The position numbers and the translations under genes were made by a program. The notes below the pieces were generated by a model that saw only the letters and a list, made by a program, of their open reading frames with translations, searched no databases and was not told the origin of the DNA. A stretch of 8,057 nucleotides of DNA from Cellulomonadaceae bacterium (GTDB taxonomy: Bacteria > Actinomycetota > Actinomycetes > Actinomycetales > Cellulomonadaceae). Each line of letters begins with the position of its first letter. Position 1 is the stretch's first letter. Location: NCBI GenBank assembly GCA_031282935.1, contig JAITCS010000019.1, forward strand, positions 1 through 8,057, given 5' to 3'. This document shows, piece by piece, positions 1 to 5,838 of this stretch.

Positions 1-958
1 TCTCATCAGCCAAATCTGGATTATCAATCAAGAACTTGCGTGCGTTCTCTTTGCCCTGCCCTAATTGATCGCCTTCGTAAGTGAACCACGAGCCGGACTT
101 GCGAACAAACCCATGCTCCACACCCATATCAATAATCCCGCCCTCGCGCGAAATCCCCACTCCGTAAAGAATGTCGAACTCGGCCTGCTTGAACGGCGGC
201 GCCATCTTGTTCTTCACCACTTTGACGCGAGTCCGGTTCCCAACCGATTCAGTGCCTTCTTTCAAGGTTTCAATACGGCGAATATCTAAACGCACCGAGG
301 CGTAAAACTTGAGCGCCTTACCGCCAGTGGTGGTCTCCGGCGAGCCAAAGAACACGCCGATCTTCTCACGTAATTGGTTGATAAATATCGCGGTAGTGCC
401 CGAGGTGCTCAACGCCCCGGTAATCTTACGCAACGCCTGCGACATCAACCTGGCTTGCAATCCGACATGGCTATCCCCCATCTCGCCTTCAATTTCGGCT
501 TTCGGCACCAGCGCTGCCACTGAGTCAATAACGATAATGTCTAGGGCACCGGAACGGATAAGCATGTCGGCGATTTCAAGGGCCTGCTCCCCCGTATCAG
601 GTTGGGAAACTAAGAGGGCATCGGTATCAACCCCAAGTTTCTTGGCGTAGTCAGGGTCAAGCGCGTGCTCAGCATCAATGAAAGCGGCGATACCACCTGC
701 GCGCTGCGCACTAGCCACCGCGTGTAGCGCAACGGTGGTTTTACCGGAGGATTCAGGACCATACACCTCAACGATGCGCCCCTTCGGCAAGCCGCCAATG
801 CCCAAGGCGACATCGAGCGCCGTCGAACCAGTAGATATCACCTCCACTGGCTGACGAGATTCCTCTCCGAGGCGCATAACTGAGCCCTTACCGAAATTAC
901 GATCAATCTGCGCGAGGGCGGCCTCAAGAGCCTTTTCACGATCCGCTAGAACTGCCAT
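1..958 (-). CDS. recA: RecA recombinase, C-terminus cut by window edge
   Basis: RecA forms ATP-dependent filaments on single-stranded DNA, catalyses strand exchange and stimulates LexA self-cleavage in the SOS response. About 319 residues are visible from the start [19 protein letters not shown]; bacterial RecA is usually about 340-350 residues, so only the acidic C-terminal tail is missing. Visible motifs are Walker A GPESSGKT (residues 67-74), the DAEHALDP segment (about 96-103), Walker B with DIIVIDS (140-146), the loop containing [12 protein letters not shown] (155-166), INQLREKIG (193-201) and the L2 loop [17 protein letters not shown]. The ATG at 958 is supported by GGAG (plus-strand CTCC at 966-969) seven bases upstream. 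The gene has its own SOS-regulated promoter at 1090-1119 and a 5' untranslated region of roughly 125 bases. It is divergent from the serpin gene. No intein or frame break is seen. Identification is essentially certain. Confidence 0.98.
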   Translation of the reverse strand, partial: MAVLADREKALEAALAQIDRNFGKGSVMRLGEESRQPVEVISTGSTALDVALGIGGLPKGRIVEVYGPESSGKTTVALHAVASAQRAGGIAAFIDAEHALDPDYAKKLGVDTDALLVSQPDTGEQALEIADMLIRSGALDIIVIDSVAALVPKAEIEGEMGDSHVGLQARLMSQALRKITGALSTSGTTAIFINQLREKIGVFFGSPETTTGGKALKFYASVRLDIRRIETLKEGTESVGNRTRVKVVKNKMAPPFKQAEFDILYGVGISREGGIIDMGVEHGFVRKSGSWFTYEGDQLGQGKENARKFLIDNPDLADE

Positions 959-1089
959 TACATTGCTCCAATCACTACTCTTTGTGCGGCGCTTACCGCC
1001 GTACGGCCAACCTACAGACACCCACGGACACAAACAATGGTCAATCCAAAATCTGTGGAGAAATAAAGGCTTTCCCCTGTCTTGCCGCC

Positions 1090-1119
1090 AGCATAGAGCG
1101 AACGCCTGTTCGATGGCAA
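1090..1119 (-). promoter_or_regulatory. recA promoter (-35 TTGCCA, -10 TATGCT)
   Basis: Read on the minus strand, TTGCCA (1114-1119) is followed by an 18-base spacer and TATGCT (1090-1095). Both are good matches to the sigma-70/SigA consensus. The predicted transcription start is near 1083, which leaves a leader of about 125 bases before the recA ATG at 958. The spacer contains the LexA operator, so repressor binding would directly block RNA polymerase. Confidence 0.75.
1099..1112. promoter_or_regulatory. LexA/SOS box
   Basis: CGAACGCCTGTTCG is a perfect CGAAC-N4-GTTCG palindrome, matching the LexA operator form known from Bacillus and Actinobacteria. It lies in the spacer between the -35 and -10 of the recA promoter, the expected position for a repressor site. 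It is about 100 bp upstream of the serpin start and probably does not control that gene. Confidence 0.9.
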
Positions 1120-1196
1120 GCGACACGCCGCAGTGGCCGCTATTCCGCACGATTTTTCGACACCACCAACCCTACTGGGGCGGCGCGCCGGTCGAG

Positions 1197-1212
1197 TGGT
1201 ATGGTACGGGCA
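1197..1212 (+). promoter_or_regulatory. Extended -10 promoter of serpin, leaderless start
   Basis: TATGGT (1200-1205) is preceded by TGG (1197-1199), giving an extended -10 of the TGn-TAnnnT type. No convincing -35 is visible at the right distance, which an extended -10 can tolerate. The expected transcription start, seven bases after the hexamer, is 1212, the A of the ATG. No clear Shine-Dalgarno sequence precedes that ATG, consistent with a leaderless mRNA. Confidence 0.55.
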
Positions 1213-2531
1213 TGTTGCCCGCACGCAATCGTGGTTTTAGAGCGCCTAATGTCGTGGTGGGGGCGCTGATTTTCAGTGCCCTTTTCGGGGCGTGCGCTGA
1301 GCTTTCAGCACATGATCCAACGCCGCAAAACATGGGCATCGAAATTGCGGATACAGCGCCGCGCACCCTCGCAGAAACTGACGCGGTTGCATTAGCGTCG
1401 GTAGTCAAGGCCACTAGGGCCGCCGGGGTCGCAATGATTAAGGATTCTCCTGGCGAGAATGTTATAGTTTCGCCGTCAAGTTTTGTTGTGGCGTTATCTA
1501 TGCTTTCCGAGGGCGCAAAAGGGCAGACCCTTACTGAATTGGAATCGGTAATTGGTGCCAGCGGTGAGCAACGCCGTGATGCCCTTGTGGCATTGCGTTC
1601 GGCTTTGGCGCCATTTGAGGGTGATCCAGCTTTGGTAAAGGCGAAGAAATTACCGCAAACGCCGATGGTGCATTTAGCCAGCCAAGTGATAGTGGATGAT
1701 AATTTGGAGGCTAATCCCTCGTTTTTATCAGCTTTATCGCAGGTGTACGGGGCCGGGTTACAACACACCGATTTGGGGTCTAGCGCAGGCAAGCATGTTC
1801 TTGATACTTGGGTTAAGCAAAATTCTGGGGGTTTGATCCAAAAATCTGCCATTGAGCCTCAGCCAGAATTGCTATTAGTGTTACAAGATGCCATTGTACT
1901 TGCCGCAAAATGGGCACAACCTTTTGCCACTTATGCGACGGCGGATCGTCCTTTCACCCTCGCCACAGGTAAAGAGGTTGACACGCCCACAATGCAACAA
2001 ATGGCACAATTCGCGTTTGCTGAGGTTAAGGGTTGGCAGGCAGTGCGGCTGCCTTATACCGGTGCTGAATTGCATGCTGATTTCATTCTCCCACCCCTTG
2101 GAACTGACCCAGCAACCGCCACTGCCAAATTGCTTTCTGACCTCAATACTGCCCTGACTAAGGCAAAACCCGAAATGGTTTCCCTTTCAGTTCCAGTGTT
2201 GGATATTAAGCCAGAAATGCCCCTTGATCTGCTTTCGACCATTGCAAGTTTGGGTGCCCCAACGGTGCTAGACAAGGCGAAAGCTGATTTATCTGGGATT
2301 GGCACCTCGGCTGAACGACTATTTCTAGGCCAAGGTGTGCAGCAAGCAATTTTGCAGGTTGATGAAGAAGGCACCAGAGCCGCTGCGGTGACAGAATTTG
2401 GTGTTGTGGGCTCAGGGGCTCCAGTGCCCGCCCGCGAGGTTAATTTCGACCGCCCATTCGCTATTGTGGTGGCTCACACTGATACCTCTTGGCCGCTATT
2501 CCAGGCCGCTATTCGTGACCCGCGTCCGTAA
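1212..2531 (+). CDS. Exported serpin (serine protease inhibitor), probable lipoprotein
   Basis: Serpins trap target proteases when their reactive-centre loop is cleaved and inserts into a beta-sheet. This 439-residue protein shows the family pattern: ENVIVSPSSFVVALSMLSEG then AKGQTLTEL (helix B to D region), NSGGLIQKSA, a KWAQPF segment (after strand 3A), the hinge VDEEGTRAAAVTEF, and the C-terminal NFDRPFAIVVAH and LFQAAIRDP. The hinge has the Glu-Glu-Gly-Thr-Arg-Ala-Ala-Ala form of inhibitory serpins. The loop that follows (GVVGSGAPVPARE) is rich in small aliphatic residues, suggesting an elastase- or subtilisin-like target (inference). The N-terminus has Arg residues, a hydrophobic stretch (about 13-25) and LFGAC with Cys28, an imperfect lipobox because Phe is at -3. 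I chose ATG 1212 over the open frame extending up to 963, because 963-1211 lies over the recA promoter and lacks protein-like sequence before the signal peptide. The gene converges on the dehydrogenase gene with 16 bases between stops. Confidence 0.9.
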   Translation: MLPARNRGFRAPNVVVGALIFSALFGACAELSAHDPTPQNMGIEIADTAPRTLAETDAVALASVVKATRAAGVAMIKDSPGENVIVSPSSFVVALSMLSEGAKGQTLTELESVIGASGEQRRDALVALRSALAPFEGDPALVKAKKLPQTPMVHLASQVIVDDNLEANPSFLSALSQVYGAGLQHTDLGSSAGKHVLDTWVKQNSGGLIQKSAIEPQPELLLVLQDAIVLAAKWAQPFATYATADRPFTLATGKEVDTPTMQQMAQFAFAEVKGWQAVRLPYTGAELHADFILPPLGTDPATATAKLLSDLNTALTKAKPEMVSLSVPVLDIKPEMPLDLLSTIASLGAPTVLDKAKADLSGIGTSAERLFLGQGVQQAILQVDEEGTRAAAVTEFGVVGSGAPVPAREVNFDRPFAIVVAHTDTSWPLFQAAIRDPRP

Positions 2532-2547
2532 CTGTTTTCATTAGGAA

Positions 2548-3312
2548 TTAGGCTGTAACGGCCAATCGCAACGCTTTTGCGGGGGCGGCCGCTATGGCTT
2601 CAGCTAAGGTCATTCCAGTAAAGTCCTGAGCGTTTAGCCAGCAGCCGTTTATCGAGTCTGGTAAAAAGCCGCCGACGATTGCGCCCGGAATTGTGGTTGC
2701 CACATCATTTGGCGCATTTGGGCCGCCCAGATCGGTGCGAATCCAGCCGGGGTCGAGGACATTCATTGTCACCCCAGAACCTTGTAATTTGGTGGCGAAA
2801 TCTTTAGTGAACTTATTTAGGGCCCCTTTTGAGGCCGCATAAGAACCTTGCTCGGGCATATCCAAGATTCCCGATGTGGTGTTTACTATCCGGCCAAATC
2901 CGCGCGCCAACATTCCCGGTAAAATCGCCCCGATTAGCAAAGCCGGTGCGACCACATTCACTAAATAAGCGGCAAGGTAATCCTCTGCATTTACCGCCCA
3001 ATACGGAACTTGTCAGGGCGCTTGAACTCCGGCGTTATTGTAGAGCAAGCTGATGTCAACCTTGTTCGTAACCTCGGCGGCCAACGCTCGCACAGCGTCT
3101 GGATCAGATAAATCGGTCGCGACCGCGAAAGCCTCAACTCCCTTACCGTGTAATTGCGCCACCAGATCGCTCGTGCCAGCTAGGTCACGGCTCGCCACCA
3201 CCACGTTCAGCCCGGCATCGGCCAGCGCCAACGCCACCTCACGGCCAATTCCGCGCGAAGCGCCGGTCACCATTGCCCACTGAGAAGCACTATTCTGCGC
3301 AGTTTCGGTCAC
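2548..3312 (-). pseudogene. Short-chain dehydrogenase/reductase interrupted by in-frame TGA
   Basis: This would be a 254-residue classical SDR, an NAD(P)-dependent oxidoreductase with a Rossmann fold. Visible motifs are the cofactor site TGASRGIG (16-23), an acidic DLSD region, NNAG (92-95), the catalytic Ser147 in NTTSG, Tyr158 and Lys162 in YAASK, and the DPGWIRTDLGG segment. The single in-frame TGA (plus-strand TCA at 3013-3015, codon 100) follows GVQAP. The reading frame continues unbroken beyond it as QVPYWAVNAEDYLAAYLVN, with no indel, so one base change explains the break. The N-terminal fragment lacks the catalytic residues and the C-terminal fragment (possible internal GTG at 2961) lacks the cofactor site, so neither should work alone. 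I start it at GTG 3312 because a promoter-like -10 sits six bases upstream. The substrate is unknown. A recent nonsense mutation or a sequencing error are both possible. Confidence 0.85.
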
Positions 3313-3318
3313 GGTTCC

Positions 3319-3348
3319 ATTATCTATCAGGTGGCGGTTAAAGCACAA
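3319..3348 (-). promoter_or_regulatory. Promoter of the SDR gene, leaderless start
   Basis: On the minus strand TTGTGC (3343-3348), an 18-base spacer and GATAAT (3319-3324) form a plausible SigA promoter. The transcription start predicted seven bases after the -10 is 3312, the G of a GTG codon, implying a leaderless mRNA. The -35 box sits in the T-rich tail of the terminator of the peptide gene just upstream. Confidence 0.5.
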
Positions 3349-3404
3349 AACCTGGGCGGTTGAGCGGTGTCCGCAGAGCGAACCTTTTGCCCAACCACCC
3401 AGGT
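3343..3404 (-). terminator. Rho-independent terminator after the 36-residue peptide gene
   Basis: Two arms, 3350-3362 (ACCTGGGCGGTTG) and 3392-3404 (CAACCACCCAGGT), pair over 13 bp with one G-U in the minus-strand transcript. The loop contains a smaller hairpin, GCGG/CCGC (3364-3367 with 3371-3374). Minus-strand transcription reads out of the stem into TTTTGTGCTTT. The hairpin begins about 10 bases after the peptide's stop codon, so it would end that transcript. Confidence 0.65.
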
Positions 3405-3414
3405 CAGTCTTGGA

Positions 3415-3525
3415 CTAGAACCCGCGCACGGCTCCCAACGCAAAGGCGACGTGAGCCCAGTGTGGCGTGGTGTGATCCTCGTAATCTTCGATGTCCTCGG
3501 CGCTTGCCTCGACGATGTCTGCCAT
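3415..3525 (-). CDS. Small 36-residue peptide of unknown function
   Basis: The peptide starts MADIVEASAEDIEDYED and ends HWAHVAFALGAVRGF, with a TAG stop at 3415-3417. A strong purine-rich ribosome binding site (AGGAAAGGAA on the minus strand, 3531-3540) stands five bases before ATG 3525, and a hairpin terminator follows the stop, so it has the parts of a complete single-gene unit. Residues 3-17 are strongly acidic (Asp/Glu at 3, 6, 10, 11, 13, 14, 16, 17). Residues 18-36 are His/Trp-containing and hydrophobic (His18, His22, Trp23, His25). There is no signal peptide and the tail is too short to be a confident membrane helix. The acidic-then-hydrophobic layout resembles the leader-core layout of some modified peptides, but no maturation gene is in the window. 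It faintly recalls small actinobacterial proteins with an acidic N-terminus and an HGxTxAAW-type motif, lacking their membrane part. I do not recognise it with confidence. Confidence 0.65.
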   Translation of the reverse strand: MADIVEASAEDIEDYEDHTTPHWAHVAFALGAVRGF

Positions 3526-3597
3526 GGTGGTTCCTTTCCTTGTTTGGCTGTTGCACCCCAATCTACAAGGGTTCGCCGCGCCGCCCGCCACGCCACG

Positions 3598-3636
3598 AAA
3601 TCGTTTGCTAAATCGTTATCAAAAACGCTAAATCGT
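3598..3636. repeat. Three AAATCGT direct repeats, possible operator
   Basis: AAATCGT occurs at 3598-3604, 3610-3616 and 3630-3636; the last two extend to GCTAAATCGT. Starts are 12 and 20 bases apart. The cluster is upstream of the small peptide gene (about 75-110 bases before its ATG), so a regulator binding site is conceivable, but the sequence alone does not show it. Confidence 0.4.
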
Positions 3637-3655
3637 GAGGCCGCCTGAGCAATCC

Positions 3656-3720
3656 GCGCCAGCCGTTTGCGCCAGCCGTCTGCGCCAGCCTACCGCGCCA
3701 GCCGCCCGCGCCAGCCTAAC
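3656..3720. repeat. Five-copy 13-bp tandem repeat (GCGCCAGCC-N4)
   Basis: Five contiguous units begin at 3656, 3669, 3682, 3695 and 3708. Each starts with invariant GCGCCAGCC and ends in a variable tetramer: GTTT, GTCT, TACC, GCCC, TAAC. The period of 13 is not a multiple of three and no gene spans the array, so it is non-coding. It is more GC-rich than the flanking DNA. Such short arrays often vary in copy number by replication slippage. Confidence 0.9.
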
Positions 3721-3743
3721 GTCCGAGCGCTGCTTTCGAGCGC

Positions 3744-4760
3744 CTAGAGCACAAGTGCAATCAGGGTGGCTGTTGCTATGGCTAGGGAGCAGATTCCGCC
3801 TAATAATAGGGGTTTGCTGGCGGTTTTGATTAGGTTTCCGATATTAGTTTTAAGCCCGATAGCAGCCATCGCCATTACAATCATGAATCGGCTGGCGGTA
3901 CGCAGCGAATTGACCATAATTGGGGGTAAGTTAGCAAAGGTGGCAATAAGCGCGGCAGCGATAAACAGCAGAATAAAAGAGGGCACACTGGCGCGGCGAC
4001 GCTTACCTTTAGCAAAGAGAGATAGCACTATCGATATCGGAATAATTGCGAGTGTCCTAATTAGTTTCACCGTAACCGCAATATCAAGGGTAGTGGTGCC
4101 CAGGTGGTGCCTGCTGTCCCAGAGTGAGGCCGCTGCGGTTACTGATGAGGTGTCGTTGATGGCCGCCCCGGCAAACACCCCAAACTGGTGGGCATCCATG
4201 CCCAAACTCTGCCCGAGAATGGGAAACAAGAACACTGCTAGGACGTTAAAAAATACCACCACCGAAATCGCGGTGGCTACTTCATTTTCATCCGCTTCGA
4301 TTATGGGCGCGGTAGCGGCAATAGCGGAGCCACCACAAATTGCCGAACCAACCCCAATGAGCGTCGCCAATTTATTAGGGAGCCTAAAAACCTTTTTCAG
4401 CAAAAATGCAGCCAGCAAACCGACGAGAATAGCGATAGCAATAACCAACAAGGATTGTAAGCCAGTTGCTGCGATAATGGATAGATTCAGCCCAAACCCA
4501 AGCAACACGATTGCGGCTTGCAACACCTTTTTGGAAACGAATTCAATTCCGGGTGAGTTTATCCGAAGAAACGATTGCCTTGCCACTTGGTTGCGAGTTA
4601 CAAAGTAGGTAATCGCCATACCAAACAAAAGCGCCACCAAAGGCGCTCCCAGGGTGGGCACTGCCAGCCCGAGCGCCCAGGCCGCAACGGCTACCACTAG
4701 GCAAAGCAAAAACCCTCGCCACTGGTTTCGCGCCAAATCCACAGACCGAAACAAAGCCAT
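3744..4760 (-). CDS. YeiH/UPF0324 family inner-membrane transporter
   Basis: This 338-residue polytopic membrane protein belongs to the UPF0324 family, annotated as putative sulfate exporters on thin evidence. The length matches the usual 330-350 residues. Hydrophobic helices run through nearly the whole chain, with about ten membrane spans. Family signatures are GIEFVSKKVLQAAIVLLGFG (71-90), GVGSAICGGSAIAATAPII (136-154) and FAGAAINDTSSVTAAA (about 196-211). The start is uncertain. ATG 4760 begins MALFRSVDL, but GAGG (4761-4764) directly abuts it; TTG at 4754, two codons on, would have a normal six-base spacing to the same GAGG. The open frame extends upstream through tRNA-His, which is not coding. 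The gene begins 20 bases after tRNA-His on the same strand, so the tRNA promoter may also feed it. The substrate cannot be decided from sequence. Confidence 0.9.
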   Translation of the reverse strand: MALFRSVDLARNQWRGFLLCLVVAVAAWALGLAVPTLGAPLVALLFGMAITYFVTRNQVARQSFLRINSPGIEFVSKKVLQAAIVLLGFGLNLSIIAATGLQSLLVIAIAILVGLLAAFLLKKVFRLPNKLATLIGVGSAICGGSAIAATAPIIEADENEVATAISVVVFFNVLAVFLFPILGQSLGMDAHQFGVFAGAAINDTSSVTAAASLWDSRHHLGTTTLDIAVTVKLIRTLAIIPISIVLSLFAKGKRRRASVPSFILLFIAAALIATFANLPPIMVNSLRTASRFMIVMAMAAIGLKTNIGNLIKTASKPLLLGGICSLAIATATLIALVL

Positions 4761-4780
4761 CCTCAAAACGCAACCTAATG

Positions 4781-4854
4781 GGTGCCCTACCGGGGTTGAA
4801 CCGGCGACCTCCTGGACCACAACCAGGCGCTCTGCCGACTGAGCTAAGGGCACC
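4781..4854 (-). tRNA. tRNA-His (GTG)
   Basis: On the minus strand the cloverleaf folds cleanly. Acceptor GTGCCCT pairs with AGGGCAC, the D arm is GCTC/GAGC, the anticodon arm CCTGG-TTGTGGT-CCAGG gives anticodon GTG, and the T arm is GCCGG/CCGGT-type with TTCAACC. An extra G at position -1 (plus-strand C 4854) stands opposite C73 (4781), the identity element of tRNA-His. CCA is not encoded. Confidence 0.95.
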
Positions 4855-4896
4855 AAATGGGCGCTGCCGTCCGTCCACGGAAACTGCCCATCGCCG

Positions 4897-4925
4897 AGTT
4901 TATGAACAAGAACCGGCAAATGCAA
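4897..4925 (-). promoter_or_regulatory. Promoter of tRNA-His (and possibly yeiH)
   Basis: TTGCAT (4920-4925), a 17-base spacer and TAAACT (4897-4902) on the minus strand make a good SigA promoter. Transcription would begin near 4890, about 36 bases before the tRNA 5' end. The -35 overlaps the hairpin arm that follows orn. Confidence 0.6.
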
Positions 4926-4944
4926 GTGTAACGCGCATCTTGCA
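4921..4944 (-). terminator. Weak hairpin after orn
   Basis: TGCAAG and CTTGCA (4921-4926 and 4939-4944) can pair over 6 bp around a 12-base loop, followed on the minus strand by TTT. It begins just past the orn TAA. The stem is short, so termination efficiency is doubtful. Confidence 0.3.
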
Positions 4945-4945
4945 C

Positions 4946-5584
4946 TTAATATAAATCATTGGCCGCCGCGCCACTTGTTGCGACTATTTGCGCCGCGATC
5001 GCTTTCGCCTGTTCGGAGGTTGGGCCAGGAGGCGGCACCAGCATGGCCTCGCGGTAGTATCTGAGTTCGTTGATGGACTCATTTATGTCCTGTAAAGCTC
5101 TATGACCTGTCGCTTTTTCGGGCTGACACTCCCAGACACGACCATACCACCGCTTCGCAAGCTCCTTCAGAGTCGAAACGTCAATGATCCGATAGTGCAA
5201 AAAGTCGACCAGTTGGGGCATGTTGACCGCCAAAAAAGCCTTGTCCACCCCAACCGAGTTGCCAGCCAGCGGGGCGTCGCCCGGCTCCGGCACCCACAAC
5301 TTCACGTAATCCATAACGGCGGCTGTGGCCTCATCCAGCGTCACACCGTTCGATAGCTCGGCGAGCAGGCCTGATTTGGTGTGCATATCGCGGACAAAAT
5401 CGTTCATCGTGGCCAGCTTCTCCGCTGCAGGCTTAATGATCACGTCAATACCGCCATCAAAAGGCACCAGATTGGCATCCGTGACGATCACCGCAATTTC
5501 CAGCAGTGCATCGGCCTGCGGATCAAGCCCCGTCATCTCGCAATCGACCCAAATTATCTTGCCACTTGACTTTTCGTTACCCAT
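4946..5584 (-). CDS. orn: Oligoribonuclease (DEDDh 3'-5' exonuclease)
   Basis: Orn degrades 2-5 nt RNAs, including pGpG from cyclic-di-GMP breakdown, to mononucleotides in the cytoplasm. The 212-residue protein carries the full active site: Asp14 and Glu16 in WVDCEMTGLD (12-21), HTKSGLL (68-74), Asp114 in GNSVGVDKAF, and His161 with Asp166 in HRALQDINESINELRYY. IIDVSTLKELAKRWY (133-147) is also typical. An alanine-rich tail of about 30 residues follows the core. I start it at ATG 5584 (MGNEKSSG) rather than at the open-frame ATG 5626, because a TATGAT -10 box lies six bases before 5584 and the upstream residues do not look like Orn. It is divergent from tRNA-Arg with 42 bases between them. 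Confidence 0.95.
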   Translation of the reverse strand: MGNEKSSGKIIWVDCEMTGLDPQADALLEIAVIVTDANLVPFDGGIDVIIKPAAEKLATMNDFVRDMHTKSGLLAELSNGVTLDEATAAVMDYVKLWVPEPGDAPLAGNSVGVDKAFLAVNMPQLVDFLHYRIIDVSTLKELAKRWYGRVWECQPEKATGHRALQDINESINELRYYREAMLVPPPGPTSEQAKAIAAQIVATSGAAANDLY

Positions 5585-5590
5585 GACGCC

Positions 5591-5596
5591 ATCATA
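5591..5596 (-). promoter_or_regulatory. -10 box of orn, leaderless start
   Basis: TATGAT on the minus strand ends six bases before the orn ATG at 5584, so the seventh base, the expected transcription start, is the A of the ATG. No convincing -35 or Shine-Dalgarno sequence is visible. Confidence 0.5.
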
Positions 5597-5610
5597 TGTC
5601 GCGGGTGCGC

Positions 5611-5616
5611 TAAGAT
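5611..5616 (+). promoter_or_regulatory. Possible -10 box of tRNA-Arg
   Basis: TAAGAT lies 10 bases before the tRNA-Arg 5' end and would give a start near 5623. No -35 is evident at 16-19 bases. It is back-to-back with the orn -10 in the same 42-bp gap. Confidence 0.3.
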
Positions 5617-5626
5617 GGCGGAGCAT

Positions 5627-5699
5627 GCCTCTGTAGCTCAGTGGATAGAGCGTCGGACTTCTAATCCGTGCGTCGTAGGTTCGAATCCTATCAGGGGCG
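5627..5699 (+). tRNA. tRNA-Arg (TCT)
   Basis: GCCTCTG pairs with CAGGGGC (one G-U) in the acceptor stem. The D arm is GCTC/GAGC, the anticodon arm CGGA-CTTCTAA-TCCG gives anticodon TCT (reads AGA), and the T arm is GTAGG/CCTAT with TTCGAAT. The discriminator is G at 5699. CCA is not encoded. Confidence 0.95.
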
Positions 5700-5802
5700 C
5701 CCTGTCAAGCGATATTTTTAGAACGCTGCACGAAAAAAGGTGTTATAGGTGTTGTGAATGATGCAAGGCGCGCCGTATTGACCAGAGGTTTAAGCCGGGC
5801 GC

Positions 5803-5831
5803 ATGACATTGCGTAAAATGACGCGTAAGGT
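5803..5831 (+). promoter_or_regulatory. Promoter of the toxin-antitoxin operon
   Basis: ATGACA (5803-5808), a 17-base spacer and TAAGGT (5826-5831) resemble the SigA consensus. Transcription would begin at about 5838-5839, at the antitoxin ATG. GCGTAA is repeated at 5811-5816 and 5823-5828, inside and overlapping the promoter, and could be an antitoxin operator (inference; such operons are usually self-repressed). Confidence 0.5.
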
Positions 5832-5838
5832 TAATGCT

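Larger units (their letters stand above)
3526..3743. other. Repeat-rich intergenic region
   Basis: This 218-bp gap between the peptide gene and yeiH holds no convincing gene. It contains the peptide's ribosome binding site, a possible minus-strand -10 TAGATT (plus-strand AATCTA around 3560) without a clear -35, three AAATCGT copies (3598-3636), and the 13-bp tandem array (3656-3720). Near 3725-3743 two GAGCGC copies could form a weak GCGCT/AGCGC hairpin after the yeiH stop, without a T tract. Confidence 0.6.

Noticed and set aside
963..1211. Upstream extension of the serpin reading frame to ATG 963
   Set aside because: It covers the recA promoter, SOS box and ribosome binding site, shows no protein-like pattern, and would bury the signal peptide 80 residues inside.
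1012..1224. 70-codon minus-strand open frame upstream of recA
   Set aside because: It runs across the recA promoter and operator, has no ribosome binding site and no recognisable protein features.
3013..3015. TGA decoded as tryptophan (altered genetic code)
   Set aside because: TGA ends the antitoxin and UPF0182 genes at sensible lengths, so it is a normal stop here.
3327..3414. Readthrough of the peptide's TAG into the SDR frame as a fusion protein
   Set aside because: The frames do coincide, but a hairpin terminator and an independent SDR promoter lie between, and the intervening residues look like translated non-coding DNA.
3656..3720. Tandem repeat as a CRISPR array
   Set aside because: The units are 13 bp with no spacers of CRISPR length and no cas genes nearby.
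3766..4608. 280-codon plus-strand open frame opposite yeiH
   Set aside because: It is an antisense shadow of a conserved membrane protein gene, with low-complexity content and no family match.
4761..4925. Upstream extension of the yeiH reading frame to 4925
   Set aside because: The added residues are a translation of tRNA-His (VPLAQSAERLVVVQEVAGS is a familiar tRNA artefact).
5758..5781. Seven-codon ATG ATG ... TGA leader peptide before the toxin-antitoxin operon
   Set aside because: It has no ribosome binding site, no regulatory codon pattern, and lies upstream of the likely operon promoter.
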